Assembly (NCBI GenBank): GCA_036782715.1
Contig: DAIPYN010000016.1
Location: 1-36,033, forward strand
Source of the DNA: UBA3478 sp036782715
GTDB lineage: Bacteria; Bacteroidota; Bacteroidia; Flavobacteriales; Flavobacteriaceae
DNA length: 36,033 bases
Direction of reading: 5' to 3'
Below, piece after piece: positions 1-7,595 of this stretch. The notes below the pieces were generated by a model, which was not told where the DNA came from, ran no database searches, and was given only the letters and a program-made list of their open reading frames with translations. How positions within the stretch are numbered: position 1 is the stretch's first letter; the number at the start of each line of letters is the position of its first letter. The position numbers were made by a program, and so were the translations under genes.

Positions 1-190
1 TGCACTCTTCTTCAGGGTATTTCTCACAGGAAATCAAGATCAACAGCGCACCTATAAATGATGGAATCAAAGTGAGTTCTCTAAACACCCCAACTAAAAC
101 TGGCTCAAATTTCAACAAATAGAGCAGGTAAAAGAGTCCAATATTACACCAACAAACTAGAGAGGCTACAATCAAATTTTTCTTACTCAT
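1..190 (-). CDS. Small hydrophobic membrane protein, partial (runs off the window edge)
   Basis: An open minus-strand frame begins with ATG at 190 and is still open at base 1, so at least 63 residues are present and the C-terminus is missing. The peptide starts MSKKNLIVASLVCWCN and has two clearly hydrophobic stretches, about residues 7-27 and 36-55, separated by a short charged segment; an acidic, Cys-containing stretch (EKYPEEEC) follows at the edge. It begins 8 bases after the stop of the small lipoprotein ORF at 199-315, suggesting co-transcription. I do not recognise the family. It was found by reading the strand by eye; coding status rests on the hydrophobic pattern and the tight spacing only. 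Confidence 0.45.
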   Translation of the reverse strand, partial: MSKKNLIVASLVCWCNIGLFYLLYLLKFEPVLVGVFRELTLIPSFIGALLILISCEKYPEEEC

Positions 191-198
191 ATCAGCAA

Positions 199-315
199 TT
201 ATTCTTGAGAATCACAAGGAACCTCATACGTTTGACCTGCAACAAAATCATAGCATTTATCATCCTTTACGCACGATGCGAATGCAAGAACTAAAAAGAG
301 AAAAGAAAATCTCAT
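199..315 (-). CDS. Tiny putative lipoprotein (38 aa)
   Basis: ATG at 315, TAA at 199-201. The peptide has a textbook miniature lipoprotein signal: MRFSFLFLVLAFASC, with lipobox F-A-S-C and lipidated Cys at residue 15, followed by a mature part of only about 24 residues, charged and containing two more Cys (VKDDKCYDF and a final PCDSQE). Its ATG overlaps the stop of the upstream ORF (312-431) in an ATGA arrangement, and the next ORF starts 8 bases downstream, so these look like one transcript. Very short lipoproteins are common in Bacteroidota, but this family is not one I recognise. The signal sequence makes chance less likely than for an ordinary 38-codon frame. Confidence 0.5.
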   Translation of the reverse strand: MRFSFLFLVLAFASCVKDDKCYDFVAGQTYEVPCDSQE

Positions 316-431
316 CTAAAGTATTTGTAATAGACAATGGTCAGAATCACCCCTTTTAAAAAGGCGATAAAACCAGAAAGATTAGGATTTGAAACCATAA
401 AATTTCTCCTCCATTCTAAATATGCTTTCAT
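312..431 (-). CDS. Tiny single-helix membrane protein (39 aa), putative
   Basis: ATG at 431 and TGA at 312-314; the TGA shares two bases with the ATG of the downstream lipoprotein ORF (ATGA overlap). The peptide begins MKAYLEWRRNFM and continues into a hydrophobic stretch around residues 21-35 (GFIAFLKGVILTIVYY), ending KYFR. A second in-frame ATG at 398 would give a 28-residue version. No family is recognised. Support is the translational coupling geometry and the plausible positive-inside single helix; an ORF this short can arise by chance. Confidence 0.33.
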   Translation of the reverse strand: MKAYLEWRRNFMVSNPNLSGFIAFLKGVILTIVYYKYFR

Positions 432-479
432 AAACTATGCTTTAAATTACAACCTCAATTTTGTCAGAAATTAAGACAC

Positions 480-644
480 TCAATACATCATCTCAAGTAC
501 GATTAGCGTACAAACTACTCCCCAGATAAAGGCCAAAAAAGCAAACCCAAATAAGCCTAGTTTCTGTAACAACCAGTAATTAATCTTAAATCGAAAGGGG
601 ATTAGACGATCCATTCCCTTTTTGGTGAACGAATACTGCTCCAT
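480..644 (-). CDS. Small single-pass membrane protein (54 aa), putative
   Basis: ATG at 644 and TGA at 480-482, starting 37 bases after the stop of the ion-channel-like gene at 682-1758 on the same strand. The first 28 residues are basic and polar (MEQYSFTKKGMDRLIPF...), and residues about 29-50 form one strong hydrophobic helix (LGLFGFAFLAFIWGVVCTLIVL), ending EMMY. A basic N-terminus before the helix predicts an N-in topology. I do not recognise a family. Its position directly behind a predicted membrane channel makes co-expression, and possibly an accessory role, conceivable, but that is inference. Confidence 0.45.
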   Translation of the reverse strand: MEQYSFTKKGMDRLIPFRFKINYWLLQKLGLFGFAFLAFIWGVVCTLIVLEMMY

Positions 645-681
645 AAGTTATTGGTTAAGGTTTTCCCTAAATTACTAAATA

Positions 682-1758
682 TTAGGCAAGTAAGAGTGTA
701 GCTGTGGATGCTAATACAAAGACCAATAACGTAATCCCAAACATGGAAATCGGCTTTAACCACCAACGATCATCTCCATTTCGTTGTACATAAACAATGT
801 AAAACGTGTTGATCACCACTAACAAGATGAATAGATTATTCATCACATCGGCTACTGTTAATATTTCACTGCTAATCGCAGAGTCAACGAAATATTTATT
901 ACCAACTACGGCAATAATAGAACCAATTGAAAGTTCAATTCGCGATTCAAATTCATCCTTGGTAATAAAGAATGATAGCCAAGAGATAAACATTGCGATA
1001 AGGCCTCCTGAAAAGAGTTTCAAAAACAGCCATGAATTCTTTCGGGAGATCATCATGTGAAACTCTCCGATACTTCGAACCTCAGCCCTACCTAGGTCTT
1101 CGTCGTAAATGGTAGTTTCTTCAAAGGTTTCGTTAAACAAAATCGTATCAATCACGAAACCTTTACGCAAGTTTCGAACTCCAGAAAAATTCGGTGGAAA
1201 GACTTTCGAATCGCGAATTCGAACTAATGAACTGTCCTGTAATGATTCGATTCTTAAAGTCACCTTTTGAACATCAAACGGATATCTGGTCATATCCCAA
1301 TTGTGATACATCTCAGTTTCTAGATACTTAGAAAACTGAGCCTCACCATCAAAAGTCCCATCATAATTCCAGGGGGTTTGCTTGAGATAAGAGTTTTCAG
1401 GGTGAACCACTCTAAATAAATTCTTTCGCTCAGGCATTAAGAAAAGAGTGTCTCCATTATTAAGCTCGTAGGCCACCTCTTTATCATGATAGGCATATAA
1501 ACTCGATTTTATAATGTAGTTAGGTTTATTCGTTTCAAAGGACAAGAGATCTTCAAGTACAAACTCAAAGGATAGTTCTACAGGAATAGCTAATTGAACC
1601 GAATCAGAATCTTTGAATGAATATACTCTACTCCAATACGGATGCTCTTTAATCGAATTCGTCTGAATCCTATCTAATTTACGCTCACGATAATCTCGCT
1701 CACTGCATGAAATCATCATAAAAAGCAAGAGAAGTCCTAATAGTTGTCGTAAAAACAT
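682..1758 (-). CDS. Predicted pentameric ligand-gated ion channel (Cys-loop superfamily homologue) with lipoprotein-like signal
   Basis: A 358-residue protein, almost the same length as the Gloeobacter channel GLIC. Residues 1-18 look like a lipoprotein signal (MFLRQLL...MMISC, Cys18). A periplasmic domain of about 220 residues follows, with the hallmark RYPFD at 158-162, matching the RRYPFDSQ of GLIC at the Cys-loop; like other prokaryotic members it lacks the disulphide pair. Four membrane helices follow: M1 about 244-266 (with FISW at 257-260, as in GLIC), M2 about 271-293 (ESRIELSIGSIIAVVG), M3 about 300-325 and M4 about 335-357. My by-eye alignment puts Glu271 at M2 position -2', Arg273 at 0', Glu275 at 2' and Ile282 at 9'. 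The family forms pentameric cation or anion channels; ligand and ion are unknown here. The fold call is fairly secure, channel activity is inferred. Confidence 0.72.
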   Translation of the reverse strand: MFLRQLLGLLLLFMMISCSERDYRERKLDRIQTNSIKEHPYWSRVYSFKDSDSVQLAIPVELSFEFVLEDLLSFETNKPNYIIKSSLYAYHDKEVAYELNNGDTLFLMPERKNLFRVVHPENSYLKQTPWNYDGTFDGEAQFSKYLETEMYHNWDMTRYPFDVQKVTLRIESLQDSSLVRIRDSKVFPPNFSGVRNLRKGFVIDTILFNETFEETTIYDEDLGRAEVRSIGEFHMMISRKNSWLFLKLFSGGLIAMFISWLSFFITKDEFESRIELSIGSIIAVVGNKYFVDSAISSEILTVADVMNNLFILLVVINTFYIVYVQRNGDDRWWLKPISMFGITLLVFVLASTATLLLA

Positions 1759-1814
1759 GATTACAATATAAGTTTTTGCTCGAACACGATAGATATATTC
1801 ACTAATTTTCGGTA

Positions 1815-2351
1815 ATGAAATTCACGAAAACAGCTACGCTATTTTTCGCCTTGTTAGTATCATCGCTAGCAATCGCTCAAAGCTTTACAGGAAAAAACAC
1901 AAAATCCGCTGACCCTTTAAAAGAATTAGGGCTCACGATCGTTCAGAGCGATGCAGAGACCGCTATTAATGTTTCTGGCATTAAGAAACTTATCGAAAAT
2001 TCAGAAAACCGCTTTAAGTATGCTCCCAAATACCTCGACTGCTTGAACTGCAATGAGTACGATTTAGAAGTTGTTTATGAAATTGTGGGAGAATATACTT
2101 TTGGCGGACATTCAGGCAGTAAAACCTTTTCACTGCGGTATTCACCGACCATAGAAAGTAGAAGCACAGGTAGTCTTCAAATGATTGAAAGAAACGGAGA
2201 GAATTTAATTGCCGCAGAGAGCTTTAAACGAACCATTACAAAAGGAACAACCCTTTATATCAAGCTAATTGAAGTTCGCGGATATGTGGTCAATAATAGC
2301 ATCCGAACCGATAAAAAATTCTACCGATTAGGTAAACTTTTTAAGTTTTAA
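1815..2351 (+). CDS. Secreted protein of unknown function
   Basis: 178 residues with a clear Sec signal peptide (MKFTKTATLFFALLVSSLAIA, likely cut before Gln22). The mature protein is about 157 residues, has a CLNC motif with Cys76 and Cys79, and looks beta-rich toward the C-terminus. I do not recognise a domain. It is transcribed away from the ion-channel-like gene (starts 56 bases apart) and meets clpS tail to tail with a 4-base overlap (2348-2351). A periplasmic or outer-membrane-associated location is likely. The two Cys could form a disulphide or bind a metal; a thioredoxin role is not supported because there is no WCxxC context. Confidence 0.75.
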   Translation: MKFTKTATLFFALLVSSLAIAQSFTGKNTKSADPLKELGLTIVQSDAETAINVSGIKKLIENSENRFKYAPKYLDCLNCNEYDLEVVYEIVGEYTFGGHSGSKTFSLRYSPTIESRSTGSLQMIERNGENLIAAESFKRTITKGTTLYIKLIEVRGYVVNNSIRTDKKFYRLGKLFKF

Positions 2352-2644
2352 GTCTCCTCAATAGTAGCAGTCAAACCCGCCTGCAGAAGCGCTTCACATC
2401 TCGGTCTTAAATCGTCATAATCTCCTCGCTTTACCGAACACTTTCCTTTAAAATGAACGATAAGGGCACATTGATGCGCTTGTTCTTCAGTATGCTCACA
2501 ATAACGCACTAGCATGGCGATAACATGATCAAATGTATTGTAATCGTCATTGTGCAAAACAATTTCATAACCCCTAGCTTCAAGGGTTTCAACCGCAGCA
2601 TCTGTTTGTTCTTCGGTTTGACTATAACGAACGAAATTTACCAT
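2348..2644 (-). CDS. clpS: ATP-dependent Clp protease adaptor ClpS
   Basis: 98 residues, the usual size. ClpS binds the N-domain of ClpA-type unfoldases and hands over proteins with N-degron residues, acting in the cytoplasm. The diagnostic stretch is YEIVLHNDDYNTFDHVIAML, which contains the N-end-binding NDDYNTF loop, followed by the conserved helix with HTEEQAHQCALIVHFKGKC and the KCSVKRGDYDD segment where other members have the conserved V-x-xG turn. The start shares base 2644 with the stop of prmA (TAATG), so it is the last gene of the five-gene minus-strand operon. The C-terminus overlaps the convergent secreted-protein gene by 4 bases. Confidence 0.93.
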   Translation of the reverse strand: MVNFVRYSQTEEQTDAAVETLEARGYEIVLHNDDYNTFDHVIAMLVRYCEHTEEQAHQCALIVHFKGKCSVKRGDYDDLRPRCEALLQAGLTATIEET

Positions 2645-3495
2645 TAATCCTTAAATCGAAATTTTGCGGCAACCCAACGATCTAAATCTGTAGACTCGAT
2701 AAAAGTGAGACCATGCACCAAGAAAGCATCAGTTAGGAGCGGCAGATCTTCAATATAAAATCCACTTACCCATAATTCTGATGAAGCATTCATTTTGGTT
2801 ACATAGTCTGATACTTGATCAAGAAGAATATTACGATTAATGTTAGCAAGAATGATATCATAAGGCCCTTTGGCTTTTTGACAACTATCATCTTGCCATG
2901 CATCAATGAAAACCTTGTTTCTCTCCGCGTTTTCAAGGCTATTTTCAATACACCAAGAATCAATATCTATCGCATCACAGCTTGCTCCCTTTTGAGCCGC
3001 GAGAATAGCCAAGATACTAGTGCCGCAACCCATATCGAGTACGCGTTTATTTTTTAGGGTATCTAACCTGCTCAAAAAATCGAGCATTTGATAAGTGGTT
3101 TGATGATGGCCCGTTCCAAAACTCATCTTTGGTTCGATAACCAACTCATAATCTGCTTTGATCCGATCATGAAAGGGAGCGATAACCGACACACGATCTC
3201 CAACTACAATAGGCTTAAAATCAGACTCCCATTTGGCATTCCAATTTTCCTGTTGAATTTCAGTTATAGTCCATTCAATAGATTCTGCAATACCACTGCT
3301 GTAAGGAAAGTGATCTTCAGCACTCAGCTCATTGGCATTAAAAAGCGATTGATCTACATAGGCCTTGACCCCATCTTCGGTTTCTAAAAAGGTGTCAAAA
3401 GGCAAAGCTGAAAGCTCATCTACCAATACATCCCGAGTAGGTTCTAGAGGCTTAACCGTAAAAGTAAACTCGAAATATATAGGATCAGCACTCAT
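2644..3495 (-). CDS. prmA: Ribosomal protein L11 methyltransferase PrmA
   Basis: 283 residues, SAM-dependent class I methyltransferase that trimethylates ribosomal protein L11. The N-terminal substrate-recognition domain covers about 1-90. The family hallmark FGTGHHQTT lies at about 126-134, SAM motif I VLDMGCGTSILAILAA at 152-167, and the motif IV region ILANINRNILL at about 215-225, where the N-I-N corresponds to the catalytic-loop ANI of bacterial PrmA. Start and stop codons overlap those of tpiA (base 3495) and clpS (base 2644) by one base, indicating tight translational coupling. Confidence 0.93.
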   Translation of the reverse strand: MSADPIYFEFTFTVKPLEPTRDVLVDELSALPFDTFLETEDGVKAYVDQSLFNANELSAEDHFPYSSGIAESIEWTITEIQQENWNAKWESDFKPIVVGDRVSVIAPFHDRIKADYELVIEPKMSFGTGHHQTTYQMLDFLSRLDTLKNKRVLDMGCGTSILAILAAQKGASCDAIDIDSWCIENSLENAERNKVFIDAWQDDSCQKAKGPYDIILANINRNILLDQVSDYVTKMNASSELWVSGFYIEDLPLLTDAFLVHGLTFIESTDLDRWVAAKFRFKD

Positions 3496-4247
3496 TACTC
3501 AGCAGCAGCAACGATAGCTAAAAAGTCTGACGCCACGAGTGAAGCACCACCAATTAGACCTCCGTCAATATCAGGATTTGCGAAAAGATCCTTTGCATTG
3601 CCTGGCTTCACGCTTCCCCCGTAAAGGATTCGAACCCCAGAAGCAACCTCAGCCGAGTAGGCATCACTTAAAAACGATCTGATATGTGCATGCATTTCTT
3701 GAGCTTGCTCTGGTGAAGCAGTTTCTCCGGTACCAATAGCCCAAACAGGCTCGTAAGCTAAAACCACTTGACTCATTTGTTCAGCGGTCACTCCTTTTAA
3801 TCCAGAACTCAATTGCTTAGAAACCACCTCAAAGTGATAACCGTCTTTTCGCTCTGAAAGCTGTTCTCCAAAACAAAAGATAACGCGAAAACCAGCTTCA
3901 ATCGATTGAAGTACCTTTTCATTGATCATTTCATCGGTTTCACCATAAATATCACGACGCTCTGAGTGACCTAAAATCACTTGATTAACTCCAATAGATT
4001 GAAGCATGTTAAGCGAAGTTTCTCCGGTAAAAGCCCCATTAGCAGCGGCGTTTACATTTTGAGCAGCAACAGCAACCTGCGAATTTGATGTAGTGTTTAC
4101 CGCACTTTCTAAGACTACGAAAGAAGGAGCAACTACTACCTCAACATTGGATGGTAAGCTCACTGAAGTTAACTCTGATAACAGTGACTTCGTTTCGCTT
4201 AGATTCTTATTCATTTTCCAGTTACCTGCTACGATTGGAGTTCTCAT
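3495..4247 (-). CDS. tpiA: Triosephosphate isomerase
   Basis: 250 residues, the standard length of a TIM barrel. It interconverts dihydroxyacetone phosphate and glyceraldehyde 3-phosphate in glycolysis and gluconeogenesis. Catalytic residues are all visible: Asn9 and Lys11 in AGNWKMNKN, His94 in LGHSERR, and Glu166 in AYEPVWAIGTG, with the flexible phosphate-gripping loop following and the phosphate-binding YGGSVKPGN and GLIGGASL near the C-terminus. It lies third in the operon, 19 bases after the DoxX-thioredoxin gene and overlapping prmA by one base. No oddities seen. Confidence 0.97.
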   Translation of the reverse strand: MRTPIVAGNWKMNKNLSETKSLLSELTSVSLPSNVEVVVAPSFVVLESAVNTTSNSQVAVAAQNVNAAANGAFTGETSLNMLQSIGVNQVILGHSERRDIYGETDEMINEKVLQSIEAGFRVIFCFGEQLSERKDGYHFEVVSKQLSSGLKGVTAEQMSQVVLAYEPVWAIGTGETASPEQAQEMHAHIRSFLSDAYSAEVASGVRILYGGSVKPGNAKDLFANPDIDGGLIGGASLVASDFLAIVAAAE

Positions 4248-4266
4248 TGTATTCTTGATTTGATGA

Positions 4267-5355
4267 TTAATAAATATCGTTTATATGTTTTTTATCGGTG
4301 ATGACACCTTGGTTAAGCCAAAGTACACCTGGGTTTGACCGAACAATTGTTTTCACGGTTGTTTGATCACATTGGTACCAGCGAATCACCGTACCGTATT
4401 CCTCATAAAATTTATTGACGCTATTATCTGAAGCAGCTGTCATACCATATATCACATACCCTTCGGCTGCTTTCTCTTCTGCAAAACTAACCACCTTATC
4501 AAAATCGTTTAATGAGGCCGAATCAAAGTCGTAAGAAGTGATCAAGATCACCTTTTTCTCACTCAATAAACTCGAGGTGTAGTCTTCTCCATCTAACATC
4601 ATTGTGAAATCGTGAATCGGAGGCTCGAAAGCCGCTTGTACTAATTCTGTTTTCACACTACCCGTAAAGTTGGCGTCAGAAAGATCAGGAAAACTACCTG
4701 AAGTAATTTCTTCGAATACCTTTCCGTCACGCTCAAAAGTCCAGATATAACGATATTCTTCGGCTGGAGCGTCTTCAGGAATCTCCATTTGTTCAGGAAT
4801 TGAAACTCCTATTTTATAGGGGCGAAAATCAATTAATGGTAGATGATTGAGCACCCAATACCCTAAAAATAATGACCCAATAAGAGATAGGATCATGAGA
4901 CGGATAGACCAACGGTAAGACACCCAATAGTTGATATGCTTGAACCCCCAATAAAGAATCAGAATAGCAATAAGTAATATGACGTCTTTAGTAAAAGACT
5001 CCCATGGGGTGAGTTTAATTGCATCCCCGAAACACCCACAATCAGTGACTTTGTTGTAATAGGCTGAGTAAAAGGTTAGGAACGTGAAAAAAGTGATTAA
5101 TCCCAATAGATTGAAGACAACTAATCGCCTCCAAATACCAATCAGCAGCGCTACACCGAGTAACACCTCAAGGATTACTAAAAATACCGCTAACGGAAGA
5201 GAAAAGACAGAAAGAAAGTCTAGGTTGAAAACCGCAGGACTAAAGTACTCATCTAACTTAAATGAAAAACCCAGTGGGTCATTAAGCTTAATGAGCCCTG
5301 AAATAATAAAAAGAAGCCCAACAAAAACCCGCATGATCGACACTACAATCTTCAT
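4267..5355 (-). CDS. BT_3928-like inner-membrane protein: DoxX/MauE-type domain plus thioredoxin-like domain
   Basis: 362 residues. The N-terminal half has four or five hydrophobic helices (about 1-22, 50-75, 80-100, 122-140, 152-170) typical of the DoxX/MauE family, with the characteristic CGCFGD at 106-111 after the third helix. The C-terminal part (from about 180) is soluble and looks like a thioredoxin-like fold (ILITSYDFDSASLNDF, a central FYEEYGTVIRW, then GVLWLNQG), but it has no CxxC pair. The MauE family is associated with redox maturation of periplasmic proteins; the exact role of this fusion is unknown. Its gene overlaps the DUF1599 gene by 4 bases and precedes tpiA, a neighbourhood I know as conserved in Bacteroidota. 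Confidence 0.82.
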   Translation of the reverse strand: MKIVVSIMRVFVGLLFIISGLIKLNDPLGFSFKLDEYFSPAVFNLDFLSVFSLPLAVFLVILEVLLGVALLIGIWRRLVVFNLLGLITFFTFLTFYSAYYNKVTDCGCFGDAIKLTPWESFTKDVILLIAILILYWGFKHINYWVSYRWSIRLMILSLIGSLFLGYWVLNHLPLIDFRPYKIGVSIPEQMEIPEDAPAEEYRYIWTFERDGKVFEEITSGSFPDLSDANFTGSVKTELVQAAFEPPIHDFTMMLDGEDYTSSLLSEKKVILITSYDFDSASLNDFDKVVSFAEEKAAEGYVIYGMTAASDNSVNKFYEEYGTVIRWYQCDQTTVKTIVRSNPGVLWLNQGVITDKKHINDIY

Positions 5356-5891
5356 GCCTGTCCTAGGTGTATAAGTGCAAATACTGCATAGTTCAACATA
5401 TCCTGGTAATTCGCATCGACTCCCTCGCTAACTAAGGTTTTTCCTTGCTTATCTTCAATCTGTTTTACCCGAAGTAATTTTTGAAGAATCAAATCAGTGA
5501 GCGAACTCACTCGCATCTCTCTCCATGCCTCTCCGTAATCGTGATTCTTATCCATCATAAGTTGTTTACAGCGATCGGCCTTTTCTTTATAGAGAGCTAC
5601 CGCTCTTTCAGCATCTATGTCTGGATTTTCAGCGATACCCAAATCAATCTGAATAAGAGCCATAATGCAATAATTGATGATACCAATAAACTCTGACACC
5701 TCACCCTCTTCTACTTTACGTTCAGAGAGCGTCTGTAAACTCCTGATGCGCTGAGCCTTGATGAAGATTTGATCGGTTAATGAAGGTAATCGTAAAATAC
5801 GCCAAGCCGTTCCATAGTCATAGGACTTCTTTTCAAAGAGCGATAGACACTGGTTGATAATCGAATCAAATTCAGCAGAGGTATCCGCCAT
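5352..5891 (-). CDS. DUF1599-domain protein with internal duplication
   Basis: 179 residues made of two similar halves. Residues 15-81 and 108-174 can be matched by eye: KKSYDYGTAWRILRLPSLTD against DKNHDYGEAWREMRVSSLTD, then a segment rich in I/L and K/R, an acidic spacer, and IINYCIMALIQ against MLNYAVFALIH. This is the DUF1599 architecture, which I recall being linked to nucleotide-modification proteins; its biochemistry in this operon is not established. It is the first gene of the operon, divergent from folP across 74 bases, with a perfect -7 box at 5948-5955. The repeated DYGxAWR could be a ligand site in each half (inference). Confidence 0.83.
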   Translation of the reverse strand: MADTSAEFDSIINQCLSLFEKKSYDYGTAWRILRLPSLTDQIFIKAQRIRSLQTLSERKVEEGEVSEFIGIINYCIMALIQIDLGIAENPDIDAERAVALYKEKADRCKQLMMDKNHDYGEAWREMRVSSLTDLILQKLLRVKQIEDKQGKTLVSEGVDANYQDMLNYAVFALIHLGQA

Positions 5892-5947
5892 AGCTATATT
5901 ATCTTTAAGGGTTGCCGTAACTTAGAGGCAGTTAAATTACAATCGTT

Positions 5948-5955
5948 CAAATATA
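5948..5955 (-). promoter_or_regulatory. Bacteroidota -7 box (TATATTTG) for the DUF1599-clpS operon
   Basis: Read on the minus strand this is TATATTTG, a perfect match to TAnnTTTG, 56 bases upstream of the ATG at 5891 in the intergenic space shared with folP. No convincing TTG sits about 19-20 bases upstream, so only the -7 element supports it. Confidence 0.45.
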
Positions 5956-5965
5956 AAGGTATCAA

Positions 5966-6784
5966 ATGACAATTCTTTTGAAAAAACGACTGATTGACCT
6001 AAGCACTCCAAAAGTGATGGGGATTCTAAATCTTACTCCAGATTCATTCTATGACGGAGGCCAATTAAAGTTCGACAGCCAAATCTTGAAGTTGGCTGAA
6101 AAACACTTGAAAGATGGAGCCTTCGCGCTCGATCTAGGCGGATATTCCTCAAGACCTGGAGCCGATCACATTTCAGAAGAATACGAATTAGGAAGAGTAC
6201 TGCCCGTGGTCGAATTACTCACTAAAGAGTTTCCTGAAGCGCCACTCTCTATCGATACTTTTAGATCAACTATAGCCGATGCCTGTTTGAAATCAGGAGC
6301 ATCAATGATTAATGATATTAGCGGTTCGCAAATAGATCCTAAAATCTTAGAGGTGGTTGCTGAACACCAAGTTCCCTACATCGGTATGCATATGAAAGGG
6401 ACTCCTCAAACCATGAAGGACCTATGTCAATATGACGATCTAGTGGTTGAAATGAGAATGTATTTCTCAAACCTCATCAAGAGGTGTACCGAGCTGCACA
6501 TACACGATGTCATTATCGACCCAGGATTCGGTTTTGCAAAAAATACAGAACAAAACTTTCAAATACTGAGGGAGCTAAAAGAATTTCAACTACTCGATTG
6601 TCCGATCCTTATTGGCCTCAGCCGAAAGTCGATGATTTATAAAATCTTAGGCACTAGTGCATCTGAAGCACTTAACGGCACAACGGCACTGAACATGATC
6701 GCATTGCAAAATGGCGCCTCCATTTTAAGGGTACACGATGTAAAGGAGGCTATGGAGTGCGTTACACTATCTCAAAATTTGTAA
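5966..6784 (+). CDS. folP: Dihydropteroate synthase
   Basis: 272 residues. The enzyme condenses p-aminobenzoate with 6-hydroxymethyl-dihydropterin diphosphate in folate synthesis and is the sulphonamide target. Conserved blocks appear in order: MGILNLTPDSFYDGG (18-32), SSRPGA (61-66), SIDTFR (95-100), INDISG (115-120), MHMKGTP (141-147), DPGFGFAK (185-192) and GLSRKS (217-222), with the final RVHDV near the C-terminus. It is divergent from the DUF1599 operon and followed after 25 bases by cdaA. No promoter with a convincing -7 box was seen close to the start. Confidence 0.96.
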   Translation: MTILLKKRLIDLSTPKVMGILNLTPDSFYDGGQLKFDSQILKLAEKHLKDGAFALDLGGYSSRPGADHISEEYELGRVLPVVELLTKEFPEAPLSIDTFRSTIADACLKSGASMINDISGSQIDPKILEVVAEHQVPYIGMHMKGTPQTMKDLCQYDDLVVEMRMYFSNLIKRCTELHIHDVIIDPGFGFAKNTEQNFQILRELKEFQLLDCPILIGLSRKSMIYKILGTSASEALNGTTALNMIALQNGASILRVHDVKEAMECVTLSQNL

Positions 6785-6809
6785 CTTTCAACTTAACCAA
6801 ATTTCAACC

Positions 6810-7595
6810 GTGAATCCATTCGAGTTTATCGATTTCAAAATAACTGATGCGCTTGACATACTACTTGTTGCGCTGTTGCTTTACAATATTTATCGAATTG
6901 TTAAAGGAACCGTAGCCATCAACATCTTCTTAGGATTAGTGATTGTATGGACGTTCTGGAACGTGACCAAACTACTTGAAATGAAGATGATTAGTAGTCT
7001 GGTAGGTGGATTCATGCAGGTAGGATTCATCGTACTAGTTGTCGTCTTTCAGCAAGAAATACGAAAGTTCTTGTTAGTTCTCGGGTCAGGTAAATTCTCC
7101 ACGAAAACAATGAGTCGATTCTTTAGATTTTATGGGAACAAACCTGCAGAACCTGAAGTCAATGTAGAAGCATTAATCACTGCATGTAAGCATCTCAGCC
7201 AACAGCGTTTAGGTGCACTCATTGTTATCGAGAGAAATAGCAGTTTAGAATTTTTAAAAGCTTCTGGAGACCGAATGAATATTGAGATCAACGCTCCTAT
7301 TTTAGAAAGTATCTTCTACAAAAACAGTCCACTTCACGATGGGGCTGCAATTATTCAAGGTAATCGCATAACCGCCACTAGAGTCATTCTGCCGGTGAGT
7401 AGTGCTTCTGATATCCCAACTCATTATGGTTTAAGACATAAAGCCGCTTTAGGTATTACAGAAAATACCGATGCGATCTGTCTGGTGGTTAGTGAAGAAC
7501 GTGGAGAAATTGCCTATGTTAGAAATCGAAGCTTTATCAACTTCGACAGCGATCAGGTACTTGCCGCTAAGATTAAAAGAGATTTAGCTAGTTAG
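6810..7595 (+). CDS. cdaA: Diadenylate cyclase CdaA (c-di-AMP synthase)
   Basis: 261 residues starting at GTG. Three N-terminal hydrophobic helices (about 14-30, 34-52 and 66-82) are followed by a DisA_N (DAC) catalytic domain. The DGA motif is in LHDGAAII at 175-182; the second motif, usually RHR, reads RHK (209-211) in GLRHKAALGITE. The C-terminus has VVSEERGEIAYVRN, typical of the family. The protein makes the second messenger c-di-AMP at the inner membrane, which in other bacteria controls potassium uptake and cell-wall homeostasis. It lies 25 bases after folP, a common pairing in Bacteroidota, and overlaps the convergent ABC exporter gene by 4 bases. Confidence 0.92.
   Translation: MNPFEFIDFKITDALDILLVALLLYNIYRIVKGTVAINIFLGLVIVWTFWNVTKLLEMKMISSLVGGFMQVGFIVLVVVFQQEIRKFLLVLGSGKFSTKTMSRFFRFYGNKPAEPEVNVEALITACKHLSQQRLGALIVIERNSSLEFLKASGDRMNIEINAPILESIFYKNSPLHDGAAIIQGNRITATRVILPVSSASDIPTHYGLRHKAALGITENTDAICLVVSEERGEIAYVRNRSFINFDSDQVLAAKIKRDLAS

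Noticed and set aside
806..1060. Plus-strand frame of 84 codons inside the channel-like gene
   Set aside because: Antisense to the conserved M1-M3 helix region and without any family-like features.
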